A stretch of DNA of 12,534 nucleotides from Pseudomonadota bacterium (GCA_023428295.1 JAEYYV010000366.1:1-12534); one strand, 5' to 3'; shown: positions 1 through 7,046, numbered from the stretch's first letter. The notes: generated from the letters alone by a model not told the origin. Numbers and translations are program-made.

Positions 1-92
1 CCGCCGACGAGACGGAGAAGGACGAAGATCGCTCGAAGCGCCCGTCCATCCTCCCGCCGCTCGGCAAGAAGCCGTCGCCCGAGCCCGCCTGA
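1..92 (+). CDS. 3' end of an upstream gene, probably ftsH (partial)
   Basis: The frame is open from position 3 to a TGA at 90-92 and gives a 29-residue charged, proline-rich tail (ADETEKDEDRSKRPSILPPL followed by GKKPSPEPA). Its codons are G/C-rich at third positions like the genes that follow. No catalytic domain lies in the window. The call as FtsH, the membrane-anchored AAA+ zinc protease, rests on context: ftsH often precedes folP in myxobacteria and many other bacteria, and FtsH proteins there end in a disordered proline-rich tail. That the stretch is coding is fairly likely; the identity is inference. Confidence 0.45.
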   Translation, partial: ADETEKDEDRSKRPSILPPLGKKPSPEPA

Positions 93-138
93 GCCGACAG
101 GCGCACGTAGCAGCGTCGAAGGCGATGCGAGCCTCCTC

Positions 139-158
139 GAAGTCTGCGAAGTCTGCGA
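139..158. repeat. Short tandem repeat of a 9-mer
   Basis: GAAGTCTGC occurs twice back to back (139-147 and 148-156) and is followed by a further GA. It lies in the 161-bp gap before folP. The repeat is too short to assign a role and may be replication slippage. Confidence 0.5.
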
Positions 159-165
159 CATGTCA

Positions 166-191
166 CGCGTGGCGTGCGCGCACGTCACGTG
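166..191 (+). other. Imperfect inverted repeat (stem-loop) between ftsH-like end and folP
   Basis: Positions 168-177 (CGTGGCGTGC) can pair with 180-189 (GCACGTCACG), with one G-T wobble at 172/185. The stem extends outward through 167/190 (wobble) and 166/191. The loop is only two to four bases. No T-tract follows, so it is not a textbook intrinsic terminator. It could be a transcript 3' end of the upstream gene or a dyad operator. Hairpins of this size are common by chance in GC-rich DNA. Confidence 0.3.
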
Positions 192-241
192 AGGACACGA
201 GCGCTCGCCGACGGGCACACCCTGCCGACACCAGGCTTCGC

Positions 242-247
242 TAGGGT
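242..247 (+). promoter_or_regulatory. Possible -10 element directly before folP
   Basis: TAGGGT matches the -10 consensus at its three most conserved positions (TA and the final T). It lies exactly six bases before the folP ATG at 254, which would put the transcription start on the start codon itself. I see no convincing -35 and no Shine-Dalgarno sequence, so leaderless transcription is a hypothesis. Confidence 0.3.
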
Positions 248-253
248 TTCCCT

Positions 254-1093
254 ATGGCCATCACGACCCCTTCTGGCACCGGGCGCTTGGTCTTGATCAT
301 GGGGGTGGTCAACGTGACCCCCGATTCGTTCTCCGACGGAGGTCAGTTCGAGACCGCCGAGGCCGCCATCGCGCACGGAACGAAGCTGCGCGCAGAAGGC
401 GCCGACATCCTCGACATCGGCGGCGAGGCCACGAACCCCCGGGCCGAGCCCGTCTCCACGGCGATCGAGCTGGAACGTGTCATCCCCGTTATCACCGCGC
501 TCGCGCGTGATGGCGCCAAGGTCTCGATCGACACGACCAAGGCCGTGGTCGCTCGCGCCGCGGTCAATGCGGGCGCGACGATCGTGAACGATGTCAGCGC
601 GGGCCTCTTCGATCCGGACATGGGGCGAACGATCGGCGACCTCGTCGCCACGCGCGGCGTGACCTATATCGCAGGGCACCTTCGCGGGAAATCACTCGCC
701 GAGGTGTTCGCCGCGGAAGGCGCGATCGGATGGCGCCGCGTCGCAGCGGAGCTCGCGGATCGCCTCGCGCAGCTCCCGCCGGCCGTTCGCGAGAACTGCT
801 GGGTCGACCCCGGGGTTGGCTTCGGCAAGGGCGCCGACCCCGATGGCAATCTCGAGCTGCTCCGTCACGCAGGTGACATCGGTCGCGAGGTGGGACGCCC
901 CGTTGTCGTCGGGCCGAGTCGCAAGCGCTTCCTTCGCAAGTTGCTCGGCCCGGGCCTCGACGCCGATCCGACGGCGCTCGACCTGGCGTCCATCGCCGCG
1001 TGTCTCGGAGCCGTGCGCAACGGCGCACTCGTCGTCCGCTCGCACAACGTTGCGTTGCTCCGAGCGGCACTCGCGGTGTACACCAAAATATAG
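254..1093 (+). CDS. folP: Dihydropteroate synthase
   Basis: FolP condenses 6-hydroxymethyl-7,8-dihydropterin pyrophosphate with p-aminobenzoate to give dihydropteroate in cytoplasmic folate synthesis, and is the sulfonamide target. The 279 residues match the usual TIM-barrel length. The pterin-binding signature MGVVNVTPDSFSDGG is at residues 16-30. SIDTTK follows near 91-96, ND at 112-113, DPGVGFGKG at 185-193 and the phosphate-binding SRK at 222-224. The ATG at 254 leaves about 15 residues before the first strand, which is normal; no Shine-Dalgarno is seen. Two conserved spots differ. Loop 2, usually GGESTRPGA, reads GGEATNPRA at 56-64, and the final RVHD motif reads RSHN at 262-265. The first change recalls sulfonamide-resistant Sul enzymes. 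The family call is secure; drug tolerance is inference. Confidence 0.95.
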   Translation: MAITTPSGTGRLVLIMGVVNVTPDSFSDGGQFETAEAAIAHGTKLRAEGADILDIGGEATNPRAEPVSTAIELERVIPVITALARDGAKVSIDTTKAVVARAAVNAGATIVNDVSAGLFDPDMGRTIGDLVATRGVTYIAGHLRGKSLAEVFAAEGAIGWRRVAAELADRLAQLPPAVRENCWVDPGVGFGKGADPDGNLELLRHAGDIGREVGRPVVVGPSRKRFLRKLLGPGLDADPTALDLASIAACLGAVRNGALVVRSHNVALLRAALAVYTKI

Positions 1094-1129
1094 AGCGCGC
1101 GCGGATCGTCTCCTGCGTGGGCTCCTGTC

Positions 1130-2086
1130 ATGAGCGCGCTGCGGGAATTTTTCGACGGAATCACGATCGGCACCGTCATCACGACGGTAGTCGACGTCGC
1201 GCTCGTCTATTACCTCATCTATCGCCTGCTGCTGACGATTCGCGGCACGCGCGCGGCGCAGATGATCGTCGGCATCGTTCTCGTCGGTGCGGCGTTCTTC
1301 ATCGCCGAGCGCATCGAGCTGTCGACGGTGTCGTGGCTGCTCGACAACTTCATCTCGTACTTCATCATCCTCATCATCGTCGTGTTCCAGCAGGACATCC
1401 GGCGCGCGCTGGGGCGCATCGGACAGAACGTGATCGGCTTCGGCCGCAAGCAGGAGACCACGCACATCGTCGACGAGGTCGTCGCGGCTGCCGAGCAGAT
1501 GTCGCGCGCGAAGATCGGCGCGCTCGTGGTGTTCGAGCGCGACGCTGCTCTCGAGGAGTTTGTCGACGACGCCACGCGCGTCGACGCCGTGCTGTCGCGC
1601 CAGCTGCTCGTCTCGCTGTTCATCCCCAACCGCGACAACGAGCTCCACGACGGCGCCGTCGTGATCAACAAGCTCGGACGCATCGACCTCGCGCGCGCAC
1701 TCTTGCCGCTGTCCAAAGCGTCGGACCTCGGCCCCGAGTTCGGCACGCGTCACCGCGCCGCGCTCGGCATCACCGAGGACACCGACGCGGTGACCGTCGT
1801 GGTCTCCGAGGAGCGCGGTGAAATCTCGCTGTGCTTCAAGGGCTCCATCGCGCGCGACCTCGAGCCGCTCGTGCTTCGCCGCGCGCTGATCGGTCTGTTC
1901 TCGAGCGGCCGCGCCACCGATGACGGCAACACGATGGCCGAGGAAGCGGCGGCCGCGGCCGAGGTCGGCAAGGCGCTGGCGAGCCTCGCGGAGGCGATGC
2001 CCTCGCAGACAGAGACCACCGAGGAGACCACCGAGGCGCAACCGGAGCCGTCCACATCTCCGTCCACCCCCGCGGAGCTGTCGTGA
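1130..2086 (+). CDS. cdaA: Membrane diadenylate cyclase CdaA
   Basis: CdaA joins two ATP molecules into the second messenger c-di-AMP, which controls osmolyte transport and cell-wall homeostasis. Three hydrophobic segments lie at roughly residues 14-34, 43-60 and 69-86, as in CdaA/YbbP. A DisA_N/DAC domain follows, with the catalytic DGA motif at 174-176 and the RHR motif at 207-209, both intact. The protein has 318 residues, longer than the usual ~270. The excess is an acidic, Ala/Glu/Thr/Pro-rich tail from about 262 that looks disordered. The ATG at 1130 directly precedes the first helix. The gene starts 36 bp after folP, and its TGA overlaps the GTG of the YbbR-domain gene (GTGA), suggesting translational coupling. 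In other bacteria the YbbR partner modulates CdaA and GlmM binds and inhibits it; both genes are nearby. Confidence 0.95.
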   Translation: MSALREFFDGITIGTVITTVVDVALVYYLIYRLLLTIRGTRAAQMIVGIVLVGAAFFIAERIELSTVSWLLDNFISYFIILIIVVFQQDIRRALGRIGQNVIGFGRKQETTHIVDEVVAAAEQMSRAKIGALVVFERDAALEEFVDDATRVDAVLSRQLLVSLFIPNRDNELHDGAVVINKLGRIDLARALLPLSKASDLGPEFGTRHRAALGITEDTDAVTVVVSEERGEISLCFKGSIARDLEPLVLRRALIGLFSSGRATDDGNTMAEEAAAAAEVGKALASLAEAMPSQTETTEETTEAQPEPSTSPSTPAELS

Positions 2087-3135
2087 GGGGCCGCAGCCAG
2101 ACCATCGGCACGCTCGGTCGAACGCCGGCGCGGCAGTCGCAGCAGCTGCCCACGGATCCCAAGGCGCCGCGGCTGCCACGAGCGCCCGTCGAGCCGCCGC
2201 CGCCCGAGAAGGGCGCGATTCGCCGGTGGCTTCACGGCGCGTTCTTCGACAACGTCGGGCTCAAGTTCCTCTCGATCGTCCTCGCCGTGACCGTGTTCTT
2301 GCTGGTCAACGACGACAAGGATCGCGAGATCACCGTGCGCGTCGGCGTGGGCTACGTGCTCCCCGAGGATCAGGTGCTCGTCTCCGATCGCCTCGACGAA
2401 GTGCGCGTCACGCTGCGCGGTCCGTGGCGGCGGCTGCGCCAGTTCGACGAGCGGGAGATCAATCGCATCAGCGTCGATCTGCGGAACGCGCCGTCGGGAG
2501 AGATCGAGTTCACGCCGGACATGGTCCAAGTGCCGCCCGGCCTCCGCGTCGGAGCGATCAGCCCGCGATCCATGCGCGTCGTGTTCGACAAGCGCCGCGA
2601 GCGGCTCGTCGAGGTCGCGGTCGCGGTCGTCGGGCGCCCGCAGCACGGCTTTCACGTGACCGAGGTCAAAGCGACGCCCGCGACGATCAACGTTCGCGGT
2701 GCGCAGCGCTTGATATCGGCGCTCTCCACGGTGCGCACGCGAGAGGTCTCGCTCGACGACCGCACGGAGACGTTCAGCACGCAGATCGCGCTCGAGCCGT
2801 CCGAGGGCATCACCGTCGTCGGCTCGGACCTCGTGACCGTCGAGGTCAAGATCGATCAGGAGCTCGTCGTGAAGAAGCTCGGCGACATCCCCGTGCACCT
2901 CGCGGGGGAGGGCATCGACACCGCGAAGTGGACCGTGTCGCCCGCGCAGGTGGAGGTGATGCTCACCGGCCCGCTGCTCGCCGTCGAGAAAGCGAAAGAG
3001 ACGATCGCTCTCTCGATCAAGGTGATGCCCGGCGAGAAAGCCGCGCGCGATGCGGCGATCGTCGTCGATGGCGTGCCGAGCGGCATCGGCGTGCGCATAT
3101 CACCCGAGCGTGTCCGGCTGGCTCCTGCCCGGTAG
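2083..3135 (+). CDS. cdaR: YbbR-domain protein, CdaA regulator CdaR
   Basis: This is a single-pass membrane protein whose YbbR repeats lie outside the cytoplasm; in Firmicutes the homologue binds CdaA and tunes its cyclase activity. The 350 residues start with a basic, proline-rich cytoplasmic segment (about 1-50), then one transmembrane helix at about 59-75 (LKFLSIVLAVTVFLLV). Three YbbR-type beta-rich repeats follow, roughly 80-167, 168-256 and 257-347. Each has the alternating pattern and the Px-(V/I)-x-V-x-G type turn (for example TPATINVRG and SPAQVEVMLTG). The GTG start at 2083 overlaps the cdaA stop by four bases, the arrangement expected for a co-translated pair. The last 36 bases overlap the end of the convergent membrane-protein gene. 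The periplasmic location is inferred from the helix and positive-inside residues. Confidence 0.9.
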   Translation: MRGRSQTIGTLGRTPARQSQQLPTDPKAPRLPRAPVEPPPPEKGAIRRWLHGAFFDNVGLKFLSIVLAVTVFLLVNDDKDREITVRVGVGYVLPEDQVLVSDRLDEVRVTLRGPWRRLRQFDEREINRISVDLRNAPSGEIEFTPDMVQVPPGLRVGAISPRSMRVVFDKRRERLVEVAVAVVGRPQHGFHVTEVKATPATINVRGAQRLISALSTVRTREVSLDDRTETFSTQIALEPSEGITVVGSDLVTVEVKIDQELVVKKLGDIPVHLAGEGIDTAKWTVSPAQVEVMLTGPLLAVEKAKETIALSIKVMPGEKAARDAAIVVDGVPSGIGVRISPERVRLAPAR

Positions 3136-3816
3136 CGACCCCGCGTGCTGCCAGAGCACGAGTGCGATCACGAAGAGCCACAGCGGCAGCACGATGTTCG
3201 CGACGGCGGCGACCGGATCCACGATCGAGGTCAGCTGGCGCAGCGCTCCGACCGCGACGATCGCCGCCGCACCGAGCGAGAGCATGCCCATGCGCGGACT
3301 CTCCGAGCGGCGCAGCGCGATGCCGATCGTGGCGAACCACGCGGCGAGTGACAGCTCGCCGAGGAGCTCGCCGATCGCGCTGCCGAGGAAGCGGTTCACG
3401 CTGTGGAAGAGCGCGTACAGCATGCTCCGCTCGTCGCTGCCCGCGGTGCTCCACATGTCGGCGAGCACGACATGGATCGTGGACCACCGCACGAGCCCCG
3501 CGAACATCGCGAGGCCCGCGATCACGGCAGCCGCACCGCCGAGCCGCGCGAGCCCGCGACCACCGCCGTCCTCGAGGAGCGACATGGATGCGATCCCAGC
3601 GACGACGAGCGTGAGTGGAAGCGCCGCGTAGATGGCCCACGCGATCTGCAGCGTGCGCCCGCCATACTCCAAGCGAGGCAGCACGTCGCTGGCGCCGTGA
3701 TCGAGGACATCGGGGTAGAGGAAGGCAGCGTTGAGATAGAAGAAGATGACGACGAAGCCGATGGTGCCGATCGCGAGCGTGATGGCTCCGGCACGTTCGA
3801 GTTGACGCGTGAACAT
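3100..3816 (-). CDS. Six-helix integral membrane protein (DUF4386-like)
   Basis: The 238-residue product is strongly hydrophobic, with segments near residues 10-32, 56-80, 91-110, 140-168, 176-194 and 203-222, so about six membrane helices. There is no signal peptide and no catalytic motif. The helix pattern, the length and the conserved-looking FHSVNRFLGSAIGELLGEL stretch recall DUF4386 proteins, whose function is unknown; I am moderately sure of the family. Codon use matches the neighbours, so no recent transfer is evident. The gene lies on the opposite strand between cdaR and glmM, which are normally adjacent, and its 3' end overlaps the cdaR end by 36 bp. Read-through from cdaR would make antisense RNA to it. 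The ATG at 3814-3816 has no clear Shine-Dalgarno sequence. Confidence 0.85.
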   Translation of the reverse strand: MFTRQLERAGAITLAIGTIGFVVIFFYLNAAFLYPDVLDHGASDVLPRLEYGGRTLQIAWAIYAALPLTLVVAGIASMSLLEDGGGRGLARLGGAAAVIAGLAMFAGLVRWSTIHVVLADMWSTAGSDERSMLYALFHSVNRFLGSAIGELLGELSLAAWFATIGIALRRSESPRMGMLSLGAAAIVAVGALRQLTSIVDPVAAVANIVLPLWLFVIALVLWQHAGSLPGRSQPDTLG

Positions 3817-3828
3817 GAGCAGACCGGA

Positions 3829-3948
3829 TTACCACGAGTAGCCAACGCCGAGCGTCATCCCGTAGCAGGCGCGCGCATGTGCGAGCTGGAGTATGCGCCC
3901 GGGCTCACCGCTCTGCCGATCAGCACGTTCGACGCGCGACTTGCGCGA
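3829..3948 (-). pseudogene. Possible remnant: beta-barrel-like C-terminus
   Basis: On the minus strand a frame of 39 codons runs from just after a TAG (3949-3951) to a TAA at 3829-3831. It ends in YGMTLGVGYSW. Alternating polar and hydrophobic residues closing on an aromatic residue is the form of the last strand of outer-membrane beta-barrels. The residues before it are charged and not barrel-like, and there is no start codon. It may be the leftover 3' end of a gene that once lay upstream of the DUF4386-like gene, or a chance peptide. Confidence 0.18.
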
Positions 3949-4027
3949 CTACTTCGACGACGTGGGCAAACAGCCACGCCCGGACGTTGGTCAAGGCGTT
4001 CAAGCGCGGACCGGAATGCCGCCGCGC

Positions 4028-4060
4028 GAGGACCTGGGCGGCTCCCCTCGCCAGGTCCTC
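4028..4060. promoter_or_regulatory. Strong inverted repeat upstream of glmM
   Basis: GAGGACCTGG (4028-4037) and CCAGGTCCTC (4051-4060) are perfect reverse complements around a 13-base spacer. After one mismatch the pairing continues for three bases (GCG 4024-4026 with CGC 4062-4064). It ends 44-48 bp before the glmM start, in the 291-bp region between the divergent DUF4386-like gene and glmM. It could be an operator, a leader hairpin or a terminator for read-through from cdaR, although no T-tract follows. The rest of 3817-4107 shows no convincing gene. Confidence 0.5.
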
Positions 4061-4107
4061 ACGCGAGGTCGATCCGCGCTGGTGCGCCGCGTGCTACGAA
4101 CCGCTTC

Positions 4108-5466
4108 GTGAGCAAACGGTCACTGTTCGGAACGGACGGCATGCGTGGGGTCGCGAACACCGAGCCCATGACGAGCCATACAGTCATGCGCCTCGGCATG
4201 GCGATCGCCGCGCGGCTGCGCCAGCCGGGACGCCATACGCGGATCGCGATCGGCAAAGACACGCGCCTCTCGGGCTACATGTTCGAGTCCGCACTCGCGG
4301 CGGGCATCGTCGCGATGGGCGCCGACGTGTGGCTGACGGGGCCGCTGCCTACGCCGGGCATCGCGTTCATCACGTCGTCGATGCGCTGCGATGCGGGCGT
4401 GGTGATCAGCGCGTCCCATAACCCGTTCCAAGACAACGGCATCAAGGTGTTCGCGCGCGATGGCTACAAGCTGCCCGATCATGTCGAGGCAGAGATCGAA
4501 GCGCTGATGCAATCGCCCGAGCTCGACGCGCAGCGCGCGGCGCCCGTGGACGTCGGGTACAACCGCAAGCTCGAGGACTCGCGCGGCCGCTACGTCGTGT
4601 ACTGCAAGTCCACGTTCCCGAGCGAGCTCACGCTCGACGGGCTGCGCATCGTCGTCGACGGTGCCCACGGCGCCGCGTACCGCGTGGGACCGGCGGTGTT
4701 CGAGGAGCTCGGCGCCAAGGTCCACGCGATCCACACCAACCCCAACGGGAAGAACATCAACGCGAACGCGGGTGCGCTGCACCCCGAGATCATGTGCGAG
4801 GCCGTTCGCAACCACGGCGCGCACATCGGCATCGCGTTCGATGGCGACGCGGATCGTCTGATCGTCTGCGACGAGCACGGCAACGTCGTCGACGGTGACG
4901 CGGTGATGGCGCTGTGCGCGACGCGGATGATCAAGGAGAACCGGCTCGCCAAGCAGACGCTCGTGGCGACGGTCATGTCCAACATCGGTCTCGAGCGCGC
5001 ACTGCGCGAAGCGGGCGGCTCCGTCGTGCGCACGCAGGTCGGCGATCGCTACGTCGTCGAGGAGATGCGCAAGAACGGCTACAACCTCGGCGGCGAGCAA
5101 TCGGGGCACCTCGTGTTCCTCGATCACGCCACCACGGGCGATGGCATCGTCGCGGCGCTGCGCGTGCTCGCGATCATGGCGCGCGAGCAGCGGCCGCTGT
5201 CGGAGCTCGCGCGCGTGATGACGCGTACGCCGCAGGTGCTCGTCAATACGGCCGTCGAGAAGAAGGTGCCGCTCGACCAGCTGCCCGACGTGCAGCGCAT
5301 GATCGTCGACATCGAGAAGCAGCTCGGTGACGACGGCCGCGTGCTCGTTCGCTACTCGGGCACCGAGAGCAAAGTGCGCGTGATGATCGAAGGCGCGGAT
5401 CAGGCGCGGATCCAGACGTGGGCGCAGGAAGTCGCCGACGCTCTCGCGAAGAGCTGCCGGGCTTAG
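4108..5466 (+). CDS. glmM: Phosphoglucosamine mutase
   Basis: GlmM converts glucosamine-6-phosphate to glucosamine-1-phosphate on the way to UDP-GlcNAc for peptidoglycan and LPS. The 452 residues fit the family (about 445-455). Visible motifs are GTDGMRG at 8-14, the phosphoserine loop ISASHNP with catalytic Ser103, the metal-binding DGDADR at 245-250, the sugar-binding GEQSGH at 329-334 and the phosphate-binding RYSGTE at 415-420. All are intact. The frame is open much further upstream, but the GTG at 4108 gives the standard N-terminus (SKRSLFGTDG), and the upstream residues lack family resemblance. There is no good Shine-Dalgarno; a TACGAA seven bases before the GTG could be a weak -10. In other bacteria GlmM binds CdaA. 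Here it is cut off from the cdaA-cdaR pair by an opposing gene, so it probably has its own promoter. nnr follows after 12 bp. Confidence 0.97.
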   Translation: MSKRSLFGTDGMRGVANTEPMTSHTVMRLGMAIAARLRQPGRHTRIAIGKDTRLSGYMFESALAAGIVAMGADVWLTGPLPTPGIAFITSSMRCDAGVVISASHNPFQDNGIKVFARDGYKLPDHVEAEIEALMQSPELDAQRAAPVDVGYNRKLEDSRGRYVVYCKSTFPSELTLDGLRIVVDGAHGAAYRVGPAVFEELGAKVHAIHTNPNGKNINANAGALHPEIMCEAVRNHGAHIGIAFDGDADRLIVCDEHGNVVDGDAVMALCATRMIKENRLAKQTLVATVMSNIGLERALREAGGSVVRTQVGDRYVVEEMRKNGYNLGGEQSGHLVFLDHATTGDGIVAALRVLAIMAREQRPLSELARVMTRTPQVLVNTAVEKKVPLDQLPDVQRMIVDIEKQLGDDGRVLVRYSGTESKVRVMIEGADQARIQTWAQEVADALAKSCRA

Positions 5467-5472
5467 TACCCT
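5467..5472 (+). promoter_or_regulatory. Possible -10 element directly before nnr
   Basis: TACCCT (TA-N3-T) lies exactly six bases before the nnr GTG at 5479, the same pattern and spacing as TAGGGT before folP. It starts one base after the glmM stop. No -35 is evident. It may allow a leaderless nnr transcript in addition to read-through from glmM. Chance is not excluded. Confidence 0.22.
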
Positions 5473-5478
5473 GAGGGC

Positions 5479-7041
5479 GTGCAGCCCGTCGTCACCGCCG
5501 AGGAGATGCGCGCTCTCGATCGCGCGACGATCGATGTCATCGGCTTGCCGGCGATGACGCTGATGGAGACCGCCGGGCGCGGTGTCGCCGAGGCCGCGTT
5601 GCGCATGCTCTCGCACGGCCGCCCCGACGGAGCCCGCCGGCAACGCGGGCGCGATAGCGATCACATCGCCGTGATCTGCGGACCCGGTAATAACGGCGGG
5701 GACGGCTTTGTCTGCGCGCGCGTGCTGCGCGATCGCGGCGTCGACGCGGTGGTCTATCTCGCCGTGCCGCGCGAGGCGGTGAAGGGCGATGCGCGCGCGC
5801 ACTTCGATATCTACGAGCGCGCGGGCGGCGTGGTGCTCGACATCGAGACGCCCGCTGGCCTCGGCGAGCAGCGCGTGACCATCGAGCGTGCGGCCATCGT
5901 GATCGACGCGCTGTTCGGCATCGGTCCCGTGCGGCCGATCGAGGGCCACCTCGCGAGCGTCGTCGGTGCGATCAACGCGGCACGCCAGCGCCTCGCGATC
6001 GATGTGCCCAGCGGCATCGACAGCGACACTGGTCGCGCGCTCGGCGCGTGCGTCGACGCGACGAGAACCGTGACGATGGGCGCTGCCAAGATCGCACTCG
6101 TCGGTGCGCCGGGCTTTGCGCGCGCGGGCGCGATCGAGGTCTGCGATATCGGCGTGCCCGCCGTCGTGATGGCGACGGCCAACGTGCGCGCGGGCATGAT
6201 CGAGGAGCGCGACGTGCGCGGTTGGCTTCCGGAGATCGGGCCGCTCGATCACAAAGGCACGCGCGGGCATGTCGTCGTGATCGGTGGTGCGCCCGAGATG
6301 CGCGGGGCAGGGCGGCTCGCGGCGAACGCGGCGCTGCGCGCGGGGGCGGGCCTCGTGACCCTCGCGGGCGAAGGTGATGCGAAGGCTATCGACGCCGACG
6401 ACTCGGTGATGACGCGCGCGATTCGCAGCAGCTCGCCCGCGGCGCCGCAGCTCGACGCGCTTCTCGGTGGGAAGCAGGCGGTGGTGATCGGCCCCGGGCT
6501 CGGCCACCGCGATCCTGCCGATGCGCTCGTGCGCGAAGTGCTCGCGCTCGGCGTGCCTGCGGTGCTCGATGCCGATGCGCTCAACGTGCTCGCCGCGGAT
6601 CCGACGGTGATCGCCAAAGCGGCGGGGCCCGTGATCATCACGCCGCATCCCGGCGAAGCCGCGCGTTTGCTCGGCATCTCGAGCGCAGACGTGGAGGCGG
6701 ATCGACTGTCCGCCGCCCGGACACTCGCGAAGAAGACGAGCGCCGTCGTCGTGCTCAAGGGCGCGCGTACGGTGATCTGTGACGGCACGCTCGGCGACGA
6801 CTTCTGCGCGATCAACCCGACTGGATCGCCCGCTCTCGCGACCGCAGGCGCGGGGGACGTCCTCGCGGGTGCGATCGCGGGCCTCGTCGCACAAGGCTGC
6901 GCGCCGTCCGACGCCGCGTGCACTGCGGTGTTCCTGCACGGTCGCGCGGGCGAGGCGCTGTTCGCGACGCACGGTCGCGGTGCGATGTCGTCGGATCTCC
7001 CGCTCGCGATCGCCTATGCCGCACGCCAGCTCGTGTCGTGA
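5479..7041 (+). CDS. nnr: Bifunctional NAD(P)HX epimerase / ADP-dependent NAD(P)HX dehydratase
   Basis: Nnr (YjeF) repairs damaged hydrated nicotinamide cofactors: the N-terminal domain epimerises R-NAD(P)HX and the C-terminal domain dehydrates the S form using ADP. The 520 residues carry both. The YjeF_N domain spans about 1-235, with CGPGNNGGDGFV at 67-78, DALFGIG at 143-149 and IDVPSGIDSDTG at 174-185. The ribokinase-like YjeF_C domain spans about 245-518, with HKGTRGHV at 258-265, IGPGLG at 337-342, DADALN at 364-369, TPHPGE at 388-393 and the catalytic TAGAGDVLAG at 455-464. A short arginine-rich insert lies at 49-62. The GTG start at 5479 gives the usual opening (VVTAEEMRALD). The 12-bp gap suggests co-transcription with glmM. 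Family confidence is high. Confidence 0.95.
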   Translation: MQPVVTAEEMRALDRATIDVIGLPAMTLMETAGRGVAEAALRMLSHGRPDGARRQRGRDSDHIAVICGPGNNGGDGFVCARVLRDRGVDAVVYLAVPREAVKGDARAHFDIYERAGGVVLDIETPAGLGEQRVTIERAAIVIDALFGIGPVRPIEGHLASVVGAINAARQRLAIDVPSGIDSDTGRALGACVDATRTVTMGAAKIALVGAPGFARAGAIEVCDIGVPAVVMATANVRAGMIEERDVRGWLPEIGPLDHKGTRGHVVVIGGAPEMRGAGRLAANAALRAGAGLVTLAGEGDAKAIDADDSVMTRAIRSSSPAAPQLDALLGGKQAVVIGPGLGHRDPADALVREVLALGVPAVLDADALNVLAADPTVIAKAAGPVIITPHPGEAARLLGISSADVEADRLSAARTLAKKTSAVVVLKGARTVICDGTLGDDFCAINPTGSPALATAGAGDVLAGAIAGLVAQGCAPSDAACTAVFLHGRAGEALFATHGRGAMSSDLPLAIAYAARQLVS

Positions 7042-7046
7042 TGCGG

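Noticed and set aside
692..2179. Minus-strand open frame opposite folP and cdaA
   Set aside because: Shadow of two clear genes; the composition is Arg/Asp/Glu-rich with no recognisable domain.
1920..3614. Plus-strand frame overlapping cdaA end, cdaR and beyond
   Set aside because: Extremely Arg-rich; it lies in a different frame over the cdaR gene and is a codon-bias artefact.
3403..4107. N-terminal extension of the glmM frame
   Set aside because: GlmM family N-termini begin at SKRSLFGTDG (GTG 4108); the upstream frame runs antisense through the DUF4386-like gene and is low-complexity.
4120..6972. Very long minus-strand open frame opposite glmM and nnr
   Set aside because: It mirrors two well-identified genes, is rich in Arg/His/Asp without any motif, and is explained by GC-biased third positions on the other strand.
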